The notes under the pieces were generated by a model. That model did not search any database. It worked only from the letters and a program-made list of their open reading frames with translations, and had not been told where the DNA came from. 64,000 nt of DNA. Origin: Epiperipatus broadwayi (lineage: Eukaryota; Onychophora; Udeonychophora; Euonychophora; Peripatidae). The stretch spans positions 124,001 to 188,000 of the forward strand of contig JAQFVV010006232.1 in assembly GCA_028023455.1 (NCBI GenBank), in the 5' to 3' direction. This document shows, one piece after another, positions 23,738 through 34,025 of this stretch; positions within the stretch are counted from its first letter, which is position 1; each line of letters starts with the position of its first letter. A program made the position numbers and the translations under genes.

Positions 23738-25358
23738 TGTGACACGACAACTTTCTTTCTTCCCCTACTAACTGAATTTTAGTTATTAGAATCGTCATCG
23801 AGGGCGCCACCAAGGATTTCTCTCTTGGAACCTGGTCACGTAACTTTACATAAACCTGGTCTTTATTTATTTTCGAACGACGATTCACTGATTATAAACT
23901 TTGATTATAATCTCACAGGGGTTTTCCTTTAAGAACACTAACTAATTATTATAAATAATTCAAGAATTCAAGAATACGTTGGACAAAAAAAAACTTTTAA
24001 TTTCTTTTACTACTATTTATTATTAATAACCTTATAATTCTATCCGATCCAGAAAGAACTGACTTACAATTTCTGATTTTCCCTCTGTTTACTTTCTAAT
24101 TATGCTTCCCAAATATTTACCATAGATTTACTCGCGCCTACACTAATACTGCGAATTCTAGCAGACGTGTATATAAGACGACTTATAGTATTTTTAATCT
24201 TCCCTGAAGTTTATTTTTAAACTCCACTTTCTTTGGTAAATAAATAAATTGCAAAAATCTTACAATGAACGTATAAGTGTCTTTCGTTTTCTTATACTTT
24301 CAATTCTTTCCTTATTTTCTACTAACAAACGAGTAACGCCCCAAGGTTCTCTGTTACTTGGCGATGCACTTTTATACCCCCACCCTGTTGTTACTCTCTA
24401 GATCGAATAGATATTAAATAATTTAAAATACAGTTATTCCAATATTTCAAAAAAATATTGAACGAAAATTAACATTAATAGATTGCAATATTAAACAAAT
24501 TTATTTTCCCCCTCTATTGTTGAAACATTCGTAATAAACATAATAAATGAAAATTAAATTAAAGATAAAGTTCTATTACGCTTTACTTAGAGTTCTCATT
24601 AATTAAAAGTTTATAATTACCCTGATCGATCAGAGCGGAGTGGCCTGATTTTCATAGGTTTTACATTCCATTGGTCGTGCCTTTGTCCTTGTACATGCGA
24701 ATTCCATGAGTGTTCCTTTAGTTGTCCGGCTAGCAATATCCGTTTCTTCCATTCCATAACTCTCTCGATAGCTTCATTCAGATGGAGTGGCGGTCAATTC
24801 CCCAAAGGGGAAGGTTGTGATAACTTTAGCCGCTATACATTTGACAAGAGTCCGTAAAATTAAATTTCAATAATAATAATTTTTATTGTTCGAAACACAG
24901 CTGCTTTCTTTATTGTCCTTGCTGGTCTCTAAAGTCAAGTCAACTCATCTAACTCTAAAAGCGATCTTATCTCCACTCTTTCTTATCTTTTTTTTTTTTT
25001 AATTAGCGTAATAGCAATTACTAACCAAATATTTTTACTTTGTGAAAGTTTCAACAATAGAGTATAATTACTACCAAGAATCTAATTTTGTTTTCTTTTC
25101 CCCACCCTTTTATCTCTCGAATTTTTCTCCCTTTTAATTAAACACTTTTAACATTTTTTTTTTTTATAAATTATATTCAATTTTATTTGTTTATCTCAAA
25201 ATAAAAGTTCAAAATTTTTACCCTTTCCATTAAATCAAAACCATTTGTTAATTAATTCTTTTTTTCATTTTACAAACTATTTAACTTCAAAAATATTTAT
25301 GCCAAATTATAAATATGTGAGCTTATATATATATGAGCTGACTTAAAATATCAGCTCA
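23738..25358 (-). repeat. 5' LTR (right in window)
   Basis: 1621 bp, paired with 20863-22484. In element orientation it starts TGAGCTGA and ends GTGTCACA. It should contain the promoter and polyadenylation signal. I did not fix their positions. Confidence 0.92.
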
Positions 25359-25362
25359 ATAG

Positions 25363-27589
25363 GTACAGGCATCTTATGGTATATGCTTCACAAATGGCCA
25401 TTTCAAGAAGGAAGAAAGCCTTTCCACCAGCTTCTACTCAGACATTCTGCTTTCAATAGGCAAAGGCTGGTATTTTATGAATTTCTCTAATGGTATAGTT
25501 TCACTAAATTCTGCTGTATTAAACTCTCAAAATAGTATATTTAGCTGCTACTTCAACTGAATAAATTTAAAATAATATCTCAAAAATTTAATTAAAAACA
25601 ACTCTGAGTCAGAATAGAATCAGCATCAGAATAGACAAGCATAGAATAAGCATAAGCACAGGAAAGCACATAACATATCTCTATTTAGAAAAGCATAGCA
25701 TATCCTTCAATTAATAAAATTGGCTCTATATATACCAAGAGAGATTACAATAGAACTACCCTGCAGTAGTCACTCTAAAATCAAAAATAGATGCAGAAAT
25801 AAAAACTGCCAACTATCTTATCCGATCTGAAAATAGGAATTAGTAATTAAATTTTACTTTTAAGATATTCTGATTAGAACTTGGTTTTAACTTATTTTAA
25901 TTAAAATACCTGAGTGAACATCTGTTGTATCTTGATGGCAAAACATTAAAGCCACTACTTAATGAATTTTACAAAATTTAACTAATTAAGCCTATTGTTC
26001 TCTTCCCAACCCTCATTTACTTTTGTCATAAAATTTATGGCGTTTTTTTTATAAATCTAAAAACAAAATTATTTTACTTTCGTAATATTTCTAAAATAAA
26101 TTGATTTAAATAAAATAACTTTAAATAATAAAACTATTATTTTTATTTAAGTTTTAAAATATATTATCGCAGTATGTGTGTAAATTTATTTATATGACCT
26201 ACTTTTTAAAATGAATATGTATACATGCACATACTCACAACTTATAAATTATTAACATTAGGGTTTTAAAACTATATATATATATCACAAGCATTTATAT
26301 ATTTGTGGTCTAATTTAGGCAATATTTCAGCATATGAGCAGCAGTACAGACACACTACAATAAATTGGGGTTTAAACTAGGGTATAAGGGTAGGAAAGAA
26401 GTGAGAGAAGGTGAAACAAAGATAAAGCACATCATACTGTTTCAGATTATCCATTATGAGAATTTGAAATAAGATTTTATAAAAATAATAGAAAAGGATA
26501 ATAAATAGTTATAAAATATAAGCAATAATTATAATTGATAGTAGTTATTAAAAATATAAACAGTGAAAGATAAACAGGATCACAATAACTGAACAAGACC
26601 ATGGATAATATGGATGACATATAAGAATAAACAATGAAAATGATAATCATGAAGAGCAGGAGATCCATCTCAGGAATATTGTGGAACTGCTGAGCAAAGT
26701 GAGGAAAGAGTGAGAAGATGGGAAAAAGAAACCTGAAAGAAAGATGAAAAACATAGAGAATTTACCAGATTCATCTTCCAAAAGTGGGTCAGGGAGAGAC
26801 AGAAACAGAAAGCCCTCCAACTTAAAATTGAAGAACACTAAACGAAGAACAGTCAAGAAGTCAAGGAACAAAGAAAAGAGCAAACTGTACTAAATAACCT
26901 TTAGAATTTTTTACAATTAATAAATTAATACAGCAATGAGATAAGAATCTGATTAAGCTCTGATTGGTTGTGTCTTGTTTTTTACACAAGAGAGAACCTA
27001 TTAACAATTTTGACAGTTTTGATAACTTTGTTTTGATTTTCAAATAAAAATATGTCTTAGTATTTTTTTTTAACACATTCAAATTTTTTTCAGAAAATAT
27101 TTATGAAACTATTAATTATTTTAGAAGAATGATTCAGATTTTAATTGAAAAATTTATTTTTACATGAATATAAACTGAGAAAGAAATCAATGATGTATGG
27201 TTGCAATTGTAATTGGATGACAAAAATATGTTTTATATTGACAGCTGTGGATTATTTTTGCCAATTATAAACAGAAATTTATTTCTAAAAAACTTTTGTT
27301 TACTTTAATAATCTGATAAATTGTTAATTTGCATTTTAGAAAAGGTTTTTAATAAAAAAAAAAGGTTTACTAGTAATATTTAATGTCAATATCATACTTT
27401 AAAATCTTTTAAAAAAATAAAAATAAAAAAAAACCTTATAGTATTTACATGAAAAAAGTATTTATAATGCAAACAATATGAATTATTTTGAATGGATTTT
27501 GTATTCTTGGAAAGATATACCTGAAGAAATTATCAAAAAAAATTTTCTTAAAATGTTGTATTGCTAATTATTTTATAATGGTATATGTG
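25363..27589. other. AT-rich spacer with one polar coding-like patch
   Basis: Mostly AT-rich and unrecognised. A plus-strand stretch at about 26650-26885 translates into a charged, Ser/Lys-rich sequence broken by stops; it is coding-like, but I cannot assign it. No intact gene is seen. Confidence 0.4.
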
Positions 27590-28010
27590 AAACAAAAGTT
27601 ATACCTATTTGTTTTGAAAGTATTATTTTAAAAATAATGAAATGTTTTTTTAAAAAATGTAAATCCAAAAAAAAAAAGAATGTTTTTTTTTTAAAAAAAC
27701 CAAGTTATATCTATTTGTTTATGAATAAAAAAAAATTAAATGTTTTAAAAAATAAAAGAACAAAGTTATATCTATTTTTTTTTTTAAATAAAAGAACAAA
27801 GTTATATGTATTTGTTTTTGAATAAATAATAAAAAAAATTGAAAAAATCAAAATAAGCCTGGTAAATCCAAAAAAAAAAAAAAAAAGAATGCTAAAAAAA
27901 CCCAGTTATATCTACTTGTTTATGAATAAAAAAAAATAAATGTTTTTAAAAAAAAAGAACAAAGTTATATGTATTTGCTTTTGAATAAATAATAAAAAGT
28001 CAAAATACAC
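27590..28010. repeat. Degenerate A-rich tandem repeat
   Basis: At least five imperfect repeats of a unit of roughly 55-65 bp built from agttatatctatttg, tttatgaataaa, a long A run and aagaacaa. Units lie near 27600, 27702, 27765, 27800, 27905 and 27965. The A-run lengths vary, which fits slippage. The open frame through it is only an artefact of the repeat. Confidence 0.8.
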
Positions 28011-29749
28011 CCTATATCATTATATTTATTCGTTTTTCACTAGCAACAGCACCATCGAGCAGTTTGGACCATTTGATGTTGTAGTACCAATAAAAACAAT
28101 TCAACTGTTGGTAAAAAAATTGAAAGTCAACAGAAATTCCATACAAAAAATAATGAATTTGAATTGCTCATTCTAATCAGACTGTAGTTTAAATATAGAT
28201 AATATATTATTAATATATTTTTATCTTCCAAATACTTTTAACATTCTTAAAAATTTTAACTGCAAATTAGATGATAGCTTTGTTTGAACTTCTTATAATT
28301 AACCGAGAATGCATTAATCAAATTCATTCTTTGCATATATAAAAACAATTCAACTGTTGGTAAAAAAAATTGAAAGTGAATTTTTTAAATTGAATTTTTA
28401 TTAAAACCTTTGAGAGTTTTAGTGAATTTTTCTATGAGAGCACTCATTCCATTCAATACATGGATGCTTTTCACACACACACACACACATTTTTTTTGCC
28501 ATAATCACATATTATTAAGCTTCAGAATTTTATTTTAAAAAGTAATTTATAGTCACACTACCTATCCATCCAAAAATATTCAATTGATAATTATGTATAT
28601 GAATAGAGGATAAAACCACAAAAAAGGACACAATACTTTTTATCATCATTATTTGACTATTATAATGAGTATACTTTGTAGATCAACAAAATAAAAGCTT
28701 TTGCTTAATAATATTAAACTTAAAACTGTTTTTATTATTTCCTTGTATATCATATACCTGCCATTTAAATTTTCAGCAGCAACATTTGTAACATAAAACT
28801 ATATCCCATCTATCTGTTGATCACCATTTATAACAGATTGGAAATGAAAACAACAAAACAGAACAATACTGTCTTATAAATAATAATATGTCTATTTTGG
28901 ACAAACAATTTGTTACAGAATAAAATGATGGCAAAGGATGAGGAGGAGAAATTTTAGTATTTCTCATAAATTGAGATATGATATAAACATATACTAAACA
29001 TTGAACACTATTTATAACTGAATACAATAATTCATGAATAAACAAAAATAATGATCTTAATATACTCTATCAATTCAAAAGCTATTTGTAATAAAATGAA
29101 AATGATAAGAATAAAAAATGAAAACTTTAATATAATTTGTAAATTTACATTAATTGTAATTAAATATAGTTGATCGCTATTGGTTCTTGAATAAAATGAA
29201 AATAATGGTAATGAAAATGAAAATAGACAATACTAACAAACAAATAATATCTTAAAAATAGTAATATGCATTTATTAAATAAAAAAAATGTAATGAAGTG
29301 ATATACTTAAGAATGATAAAAGATCTTGTTAACCTACAAATTTAAGTATATCAATCTGTTGTTAATAAAATATATAATATTTCTCTTTTAAAACTTTGTA
29401 AATTTATAACTTCACATTGTTCTAACTATAATAAAATACAATATTCAAGATCGATTAATTTAGTACATATTACTACCTTCACAAACTCATAATAGTATAA
29501 AATAAAATCAACCCCTTAAATAACCTTAAAATTTATGATATCCAATCATGACAACCTGAACTAAATGAAAGACTCTAGTTTGGCACTTATGTCAATACTA
29601 TTAACAAATCACTGCTAATTATTTTTCCAACCAATAAAGCTAAATAGCTAAACTGTAAATCATAATTACCTTAATAGATATATTAAATAATCTCCATATT
29701 TCCTCATTCTTTTTAAATTCATATAAATAAAGATACAATAAAAGCCAAA
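28011..29749. other. AT-rich spacer with a short direct repeat
   Basis: The 20-base core aaaacaattcaactgttggt occurs at about 28095 and again at about 28344, each followed by an A run and ttgaaagt. It is an unclassified local duplication. A (CA)n tract lies at about 28473-28489. No gene is seen. Confidence 0.5.
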
Positions 29750-29804
29750 TGATCTTCAAGATGCATTTCGTTCTGAACCAGCACTCATCAGTTGGCCCAG
29801 GTCA
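29750..29804 (-). ncRNA. Hammerhead ribozyme motif with complete conserved core
   Basis: On the minus strand: outer stem I TGACCT; loop GGG; inner stem I CCAA; CTGATGA intact; stem II GTGCTG-GTT-CAGAAC (5 of 6 pairs); GAAA intact; self-complementary stem III AUGCAU; C17; then TTGA, pairing with three of the four bases of CCAA; and AGATCA pairing with TGACCT at 5 of 6 positions. The predicted cleavage is after C17 (complement of 29760). This is the best-preserved core in the window. A stem III this short is weak in a monomer, and AUGCAU could pair between two molecules. Confidence 0.8.
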
Positions 29805-30298
29805 CTATTTCCCATATATATCTCTATTATATGAAGAGTATTTATCTATAGTAAATTGTTACATTTTTTGTTACAATTGTCAAACTCACTCCACTCACAA
29901 CTTTGTCACCATCCACCTCAGATAAATATAATAACGATTATTACTTTTATTGTATCTTTATTTATATCAATTTTAAAAAAATGGGGAAGTATGAAGATTG
30001 TTTAATATATCTATAAAGATATTACACATGGGAAAGAGAAAGATGAATAACTCCATGCATGTGTATGTTTAAAATTAAAAAATCAGATATATTAATCTTT
30101 ACCTGAGGTTTAATTTTTATATCTGTGCTAGAGATAATCTCTAATTTAGAAAATGATTAATAATAATCATTATTGTATTTACCTGAGGTGAATGGTGTCA
30201 AAGTTGTGAATGGAGTGAGTTTGACAATGGTAAATAAAAATGTAACAATTTACTATAGATAAATATTCTTCATATAATAAAGATATATATGGTAGATA

Positions 30299-30356
30299 TT
30301 GACCTGGACCAAGTGATGAGTGCTGGTTCAGCATGAAATGCATTTTAGGGGTCAGG
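30299..30356 (+). ncRNA. Hammerhead motif at tandem-repeat junction
   Basis: The TGACC outer stem pairs with GGTCA. The inner CCAA is opposite TTAG. The core is GTGATGA (C3 changed to G). Stem II is GTGCTG-GTT-CAGCAT, closed by a G-U pair, then GAAA and ATGCAT. The C3 change predicts loss of activity. It sits immediately before the second direct-repeat unit. Confidence 0.65.
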
Positions 30357-30596
30357 CATGGGGAAGTATGGAGGTTGTTTAATATATCTATAAAGATATT
30401 ACACATGGAAAAGAGAAAGGTGAATAACACCATGTGTGTGTATGTTTAAAATTAAAAAATCAGATATATTAATCTTTAACTGAGGTTTAAAGTTTATGTC
30501 TGTGCTAGAGATAATCTTTAGTCTTGAAAATGATTAGTATTAATCATTATTGTATTTATGGAAGGTGGATGGTATCAAAGTTGTGAGTGGAATGAG

Positions 30597-30717
30597 TTTG
30601 AACTTCATTAGGTAAAGTGATTTGCTTTAGTTACATTTAAAAGTTCATCAGCATAGATCGTATGCCCGTGAACTTTTAAATGTAATTAAAGCAAATCACT
30701 TTATTTAATGAACTTCA
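30597..30717. repeat. Short near-perfect inverted repeat
   Basis: Arms of about 48 bp (gaacttcattaggtaaagtg onward and its complement ending cactttatttaatgaacttc) flank a roughly 25-base loop. It abuts the end of the second 377-bp repeat unit. It could be a MITE remnant. There is no hammerhead core. Confidence 0.75.
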
Positions 30718-30939
30718 AATATTAATTTTGATATATACTATTACCATTTTGTAATTAAATACTAACTTGAGATAATATTCACCCAATAAATAATAGTTTA
30801 AAGGAATATGCAAGCATCCAAATGTAATTGCCTTTATTTATCTTAAAAATATTATATTTCTACTTTCTAAATGAACAAATCATTTCAGATATAAATGTCT
30901 ATCCTAACATAATTGTTACATATAATTAATGAAATAATT

Positions 30940-31480
30940 CCACCAATTTAAAAAATGGGCACTAGAACTAAAGATTTTTGACTTCCTAATTAAACTCAAC
31001 CTGTATGCTCTTTCTACATTGTATTGTCTGTCCAAAATATTGACCCATTCTGTGGGCTATGCCACAAAGCTGACAAGACTCAACAACACCTTCTCAATGA
31101 CTGCTGAACACTAAAATACATATGGAAAATTATGCTAAATAATATAGGCAGCCTGTTATTTCAATCCATGGCATAATTCATTCCTTCCAAAGATTATACA
31201 TTCTTGGAGTACCTGCAGCCACATTTTCTCTGTTTTCTGTTGTACTCATTGTACCTTCCTGTTATGCAACAACATCAAGAGGTATCCATCCACATTTATC
31301 AATAAATTATGCCAGCTAAAAGCATGAGATAACAATGTAGTCCCCAGACAATTTTGTGGCCACCTGGTCACTCATTAAAGAGCAGTTCAATCTATAAGCT
31401 GCCCCAACCACAATAAGCAATACTAACAACCTTCTTGGAAATTTTATCTACTTTATAATACTACTAGCTACATAAAAAAC
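30940..31480 (+). pseudogene. LINE ORF2 3' fragment with C-terminal zinc motif
   Basis: The plus-strand translation shows FDFLIKLNLYALST, then after a frameshift FCGLCHKADKTQQHLLNDC. This is a C-x2-C-x9-H-x4-C motif equivalent to the one ending the Tx1-like ORF2 at 55.1 kb, where the upstream stretch is VDFVLKLNLNVLPT. Several in-frame stops follow. It is an old, 5'-truncated copy of the same LINE clade in the opposite orientation. Confidence 0.7.
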
Positions 31481-32100
31481 AATATTCCAGACACTGTTTA
31501 CAATAATTCAATACTACAAAGATTATCTAACTGAATAAGTCAACTTCAAGGCAAATGAACTTTAATTCAAAGGTTATGAATATTTTTTTTTATACATCCA
31601 ATACTATAATATACAAAAAAGTATCGTTAACAACAATCATGTATAATTACCAATTTTCACATAATTATATTGTAATCAGCAATGTTAATCAAATTTATAT
31701 AATAACAAACAATCATTATACTTGAAATGCCTTTGCAACCCTGGTAAAAACCCTTGTAAAACATTTGTAAAACTTATGTAACACATCTTTTAGTCAATTA
31801 AGTATACTGTTGAAACATAAAACAATTATAATAAACTTCTAATTACATATTAAATATTGAGTAATTCCAATTCAAGTAATTTGTTACCAAAATAAAAATG
31901 TATATCTGGCCCAAATAATAAAATATTAAATTTAATATGAAAAGAATAATATGTGATTGTATAAGCATTTATCAATTTTATGGTTTAATTTCCAGACTGT
32001 TTATTTTTTAGTCAATAGATTTGCATTATAAATTTGAATGAGAACTAAGCAAGTTTCTTTGTTTAAATAAATTTAAAATTTATTAACAATGAATGATAAA
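31481..32100. other. AT-rich spacer, no gene seen
   Basis: Nothing recognisable. Confidence 0.5.
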
Positions 32101-32237
32101 CAAAACAAGTCATAAATTTCATAACTTGCTTTTAGCTTGCATTTTATGATTACTAGATGGAGCTTTACCAATAGCTTCTAACAAGCTTTTGTTTGCATAA
32201 ATGCCGAGAGAGATAGAATTCAATATCTCTTTCGTTA

Positions 32238-32301
32238 GTCTCCACCTCCAGACCAGCTAGTTTTGAGCTAGTTAGCTCATGTCAGTGAAGGGTAGGGAGA
32301 C
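32238..32301 (-). ncRNA. Degenerate hammerhead motif, family 3, left
   Basis: On the minus strand: GTCTCC outer stem; CCTTCA inner stem; CTGACAT in place of CTGATGA; stem II GAGC/GCTC; AAAA in place of GAAA; CTAGCTGGTC; then TGGAGG pairing with CCTTCA (one G-U) and GGAGAC pairing with GTCTCC. The stems are intact and the core is lost. Confidence 0.55.
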
Positions 32302-32818
32302 CAGAAATTAGATCTAAATACTAACTCTAAAATCAGCATTTACCAAACATGTTTCTATCAGCTTGAAAGCATGAAATTTATCAGACACATAATGTCTTCA
32401 AATCCAGCTTAACAAACTAGATAGTTATATGGGTTGAAACCAGCTGGTCTGGAGGTGGAGACTAATGAAAGAGATATTGAATTCTATCTCTCTCAATGTT
32501 TATGTAAACAAAAGCTTGTTAGGATCTATTGGTAAAGCTCCATCTAGTGATCATAAAATAAGAGCTAAAAGCAAGTTATGAAATTTATGACTTGTTTTGT
32601 TTATCATAAATGTACCCTTGAAGGTTTTTGCAATGATATATATTGCAGAGGCTTTTACTATATGGTGAAACTGAACTGATTTTAGACTCATATAGCCATC
32701 TAGTTTGTTAAGCTGGATTTGAAGACATTGCATGTCTGATAAATTTCATGCTTTCAAGCTGATAGAAACATGTGTGATAAATGCTGATTTTAGAGTTAGT
32801 ATTTAGATCTAGTTTCTG

Positions 32819-32886
32819 GTCTCCCTACCCTTCACTGATGTGAGCAACTAGCTCAAAATCAGCTGGTCTGGAGGTAGAGATTAACG
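32819..32886 (+). ncRNA. Hammerhead motif, family 3, right
   Basis: The CCTTCA inner stem precedes CTGATGT (last core A changed to T). Then come stem II GAGC-AACTA-GCTC, AAAA for GAAA, stem III ATC-AGCT-GGT, C at the cleavage position and TGGAGG pairing with CCTTCA. As at 12.9 kb, the G12 loss is at a former CpG (CGAAA to CAAAA). Confidence 0.6.
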
Positions 32887-33904
32887 AAAGAGATATTGAA
32901 TTTTATATCTCTTGGCGTTTATGTAAACAAAAGCTTGTTAGGAGCTATTGGTAAAGCTCCATCTAGTGATCATATATATATATATATGACAAATAAAAAA
33001 ATTAAGTGTTTAAAATATATATAATTAAATATTACAGATATAGAGATATATTCTTCATTGAAATCAATTTAATAAAATAGGTGATTGTATATCAAAATTC
33101 ACCTATAAAATGTTTAATCTATAAGTATACCTATGTGACACAGAACATGTTGTTGAACATATATTCTCTTGAAATACAATAAAGTTAAAGACATTTTAAT
33201 CATTGTAATTCAATAGTCTTGAAATGAAATATAATAAATATAAGTCTGCCTATTTGTTCACATTGTTTTAATAGAATATCAATAAATAATTGTTACAATG
33301 TAGTTCTTTTAGACTCTCAATGTTATCAATTATATTCAAAAATAATTTGTAACCAATGAATAAGTAGATAATTTTTTAAATCAAAATCGTAATTATTAAA
33401 ATTTGAGATATAAATTTAAATTTAGATAGCTTAACTTTTTTATAAGCCAGGCATATAAAACAAATGGTGATTTAATTTAAAATATAATGACCAGTTATAT
33501 TAATAAATATTATACAATTATGTACATAGATAAAAATAATAATAATACATATTAGCATACAACCTGATTAATCAAAGTAATACCACAGTTTTGATGTCTA
33601 TTCTATGAATTATAATTTGACAATATTTTATTATATCAAATAAGAGAAATATTATGAAAAGTTATCTGATACAAAACACATTTTGTTAATTGTGATATTC
33701 TCCAAATATTAAAGTTATCCATTTGTTTAGCATGTATTTGATACTAAGCAATATAAATAAGCAGACACCAGTTTAGACCCATGACAATGCATTGCAAAAT
33801 AAACCAATATTAGATTCTGTGTTGAAATAATTCATCAATATCACAAAACTATATCTACAGATGAAAATAATCTTAATATAGAATATTATATTGAGGAGTG
33901 CCAA

Positions 33905-34025
33905 AGCATGAAAGCATGGTCAGAGGATTGGGGGGGGGGTCCTGATAGAGATATTTTAAATGCTTTCTCTAGCTAAGCATTTATCACAAAGCTTGTTGAG
34001 GAATTGGCAATCCTCATTGTTTATA
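33905..34025 (+). repeat. Fragment of family 3 end module
   Basis: gcatttatcacaaagcttgt, then TTGAGGAATTGGCAATCCTC, resembles the catttat/aaagcttgtt/TTGG ends of the 7 kb and 32 kb foldbacks. A run of ten G lies just upstream (about 33931-33940). No ribozyme core remains. Confidence 0.45.

Larger units (their letters stand above)
20863..25358 (-). mobile_element. Young non-autonomous Ty3/Gypsy-type LTR retrotransposon
   Basis: Two direct LTRs of about 1.62 kb (20863-22484 and 23738-25358) enclose only 1253 bp. The element begins TGTGAC and ends GCTCA, and is flanked by a 4-bp duplication atag (20859-20862 and 25359-25362). By eye the LTRs differ at only about ten places, so the insertion is recent. 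The internal part carries one minus-strand gag ORF and no protease, reverse transcriptase, RNase H or integrase, although a full set needs about 3 kb more. A purine-rich tract GAAAAATGGGG sits directly upstream of the 3' LTR in element orientation. Replication would depend on a pol gene elsewhere. Confidence 0.9.
29750..30604. mobile_element. Hammerhead repeat with inverted and tandem copies
   Basis: Two overlapping arrangements are visible. First, an inverted pair: 29750-29935 is the imperfect reverse complement of about 30185-30356 (for example caaactcactccactcacaa against ttgtgaatggagtgagtttg), each side with a hammerhead motif. Second, a direct repeat: 29981-30232 recurs at 30358-30604 with a period of 377 bp and about 90% identity by eye. 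The hammerhead at 30299-30356 lies exactly at the junction of the direct repeats. Tandem units with a hammerhead at the joint are the hallmark of retrozymes and of tandem Penelope-like copies. Confidence 0.75.
32101..32985. mobile_element. Compound hammerhead foldback, family 3
   Basis: A nested structure. The segment 32145-32430 is the reverse complement of about 32690-32972 (gagatctaa-type core, agcttgaaagcatgaaattt against aaatttcatgctttcaagct). A third partial copy of the arm end (agctggtctggaggtggaga through tccatctagtgatcat) sits at 32436-32560. An outer pair, acaagtcataaatttcataa against ttatgaaatttatgacttgt, joins 32104 to about 32595. It therefore looks like one foldback inserted into another, or a template switch. 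Hammerhead motifs lie at 32238-32301 (minus) and 32819-32886 (plus). The tail aaaagcaagttatg...gacttgttttgttta resembles the tail of the element at 58.0 kb. Confidence 0.75.

Noticed and set aside
26640-26885. Polar, Ser/Lys-rich plus-strand coding-like stretch
   Set aside because: In-frame stops interrupt it, no start or splice signals are convincing and no family is recognised. It may be an old element fragment.
30640-30680. CTGATGA in the loop of the 30.6 kb inverted repeat (minus strand)
   Set aside because: No GAAA block or stem II follows. It is a chance occurrence in the loop.
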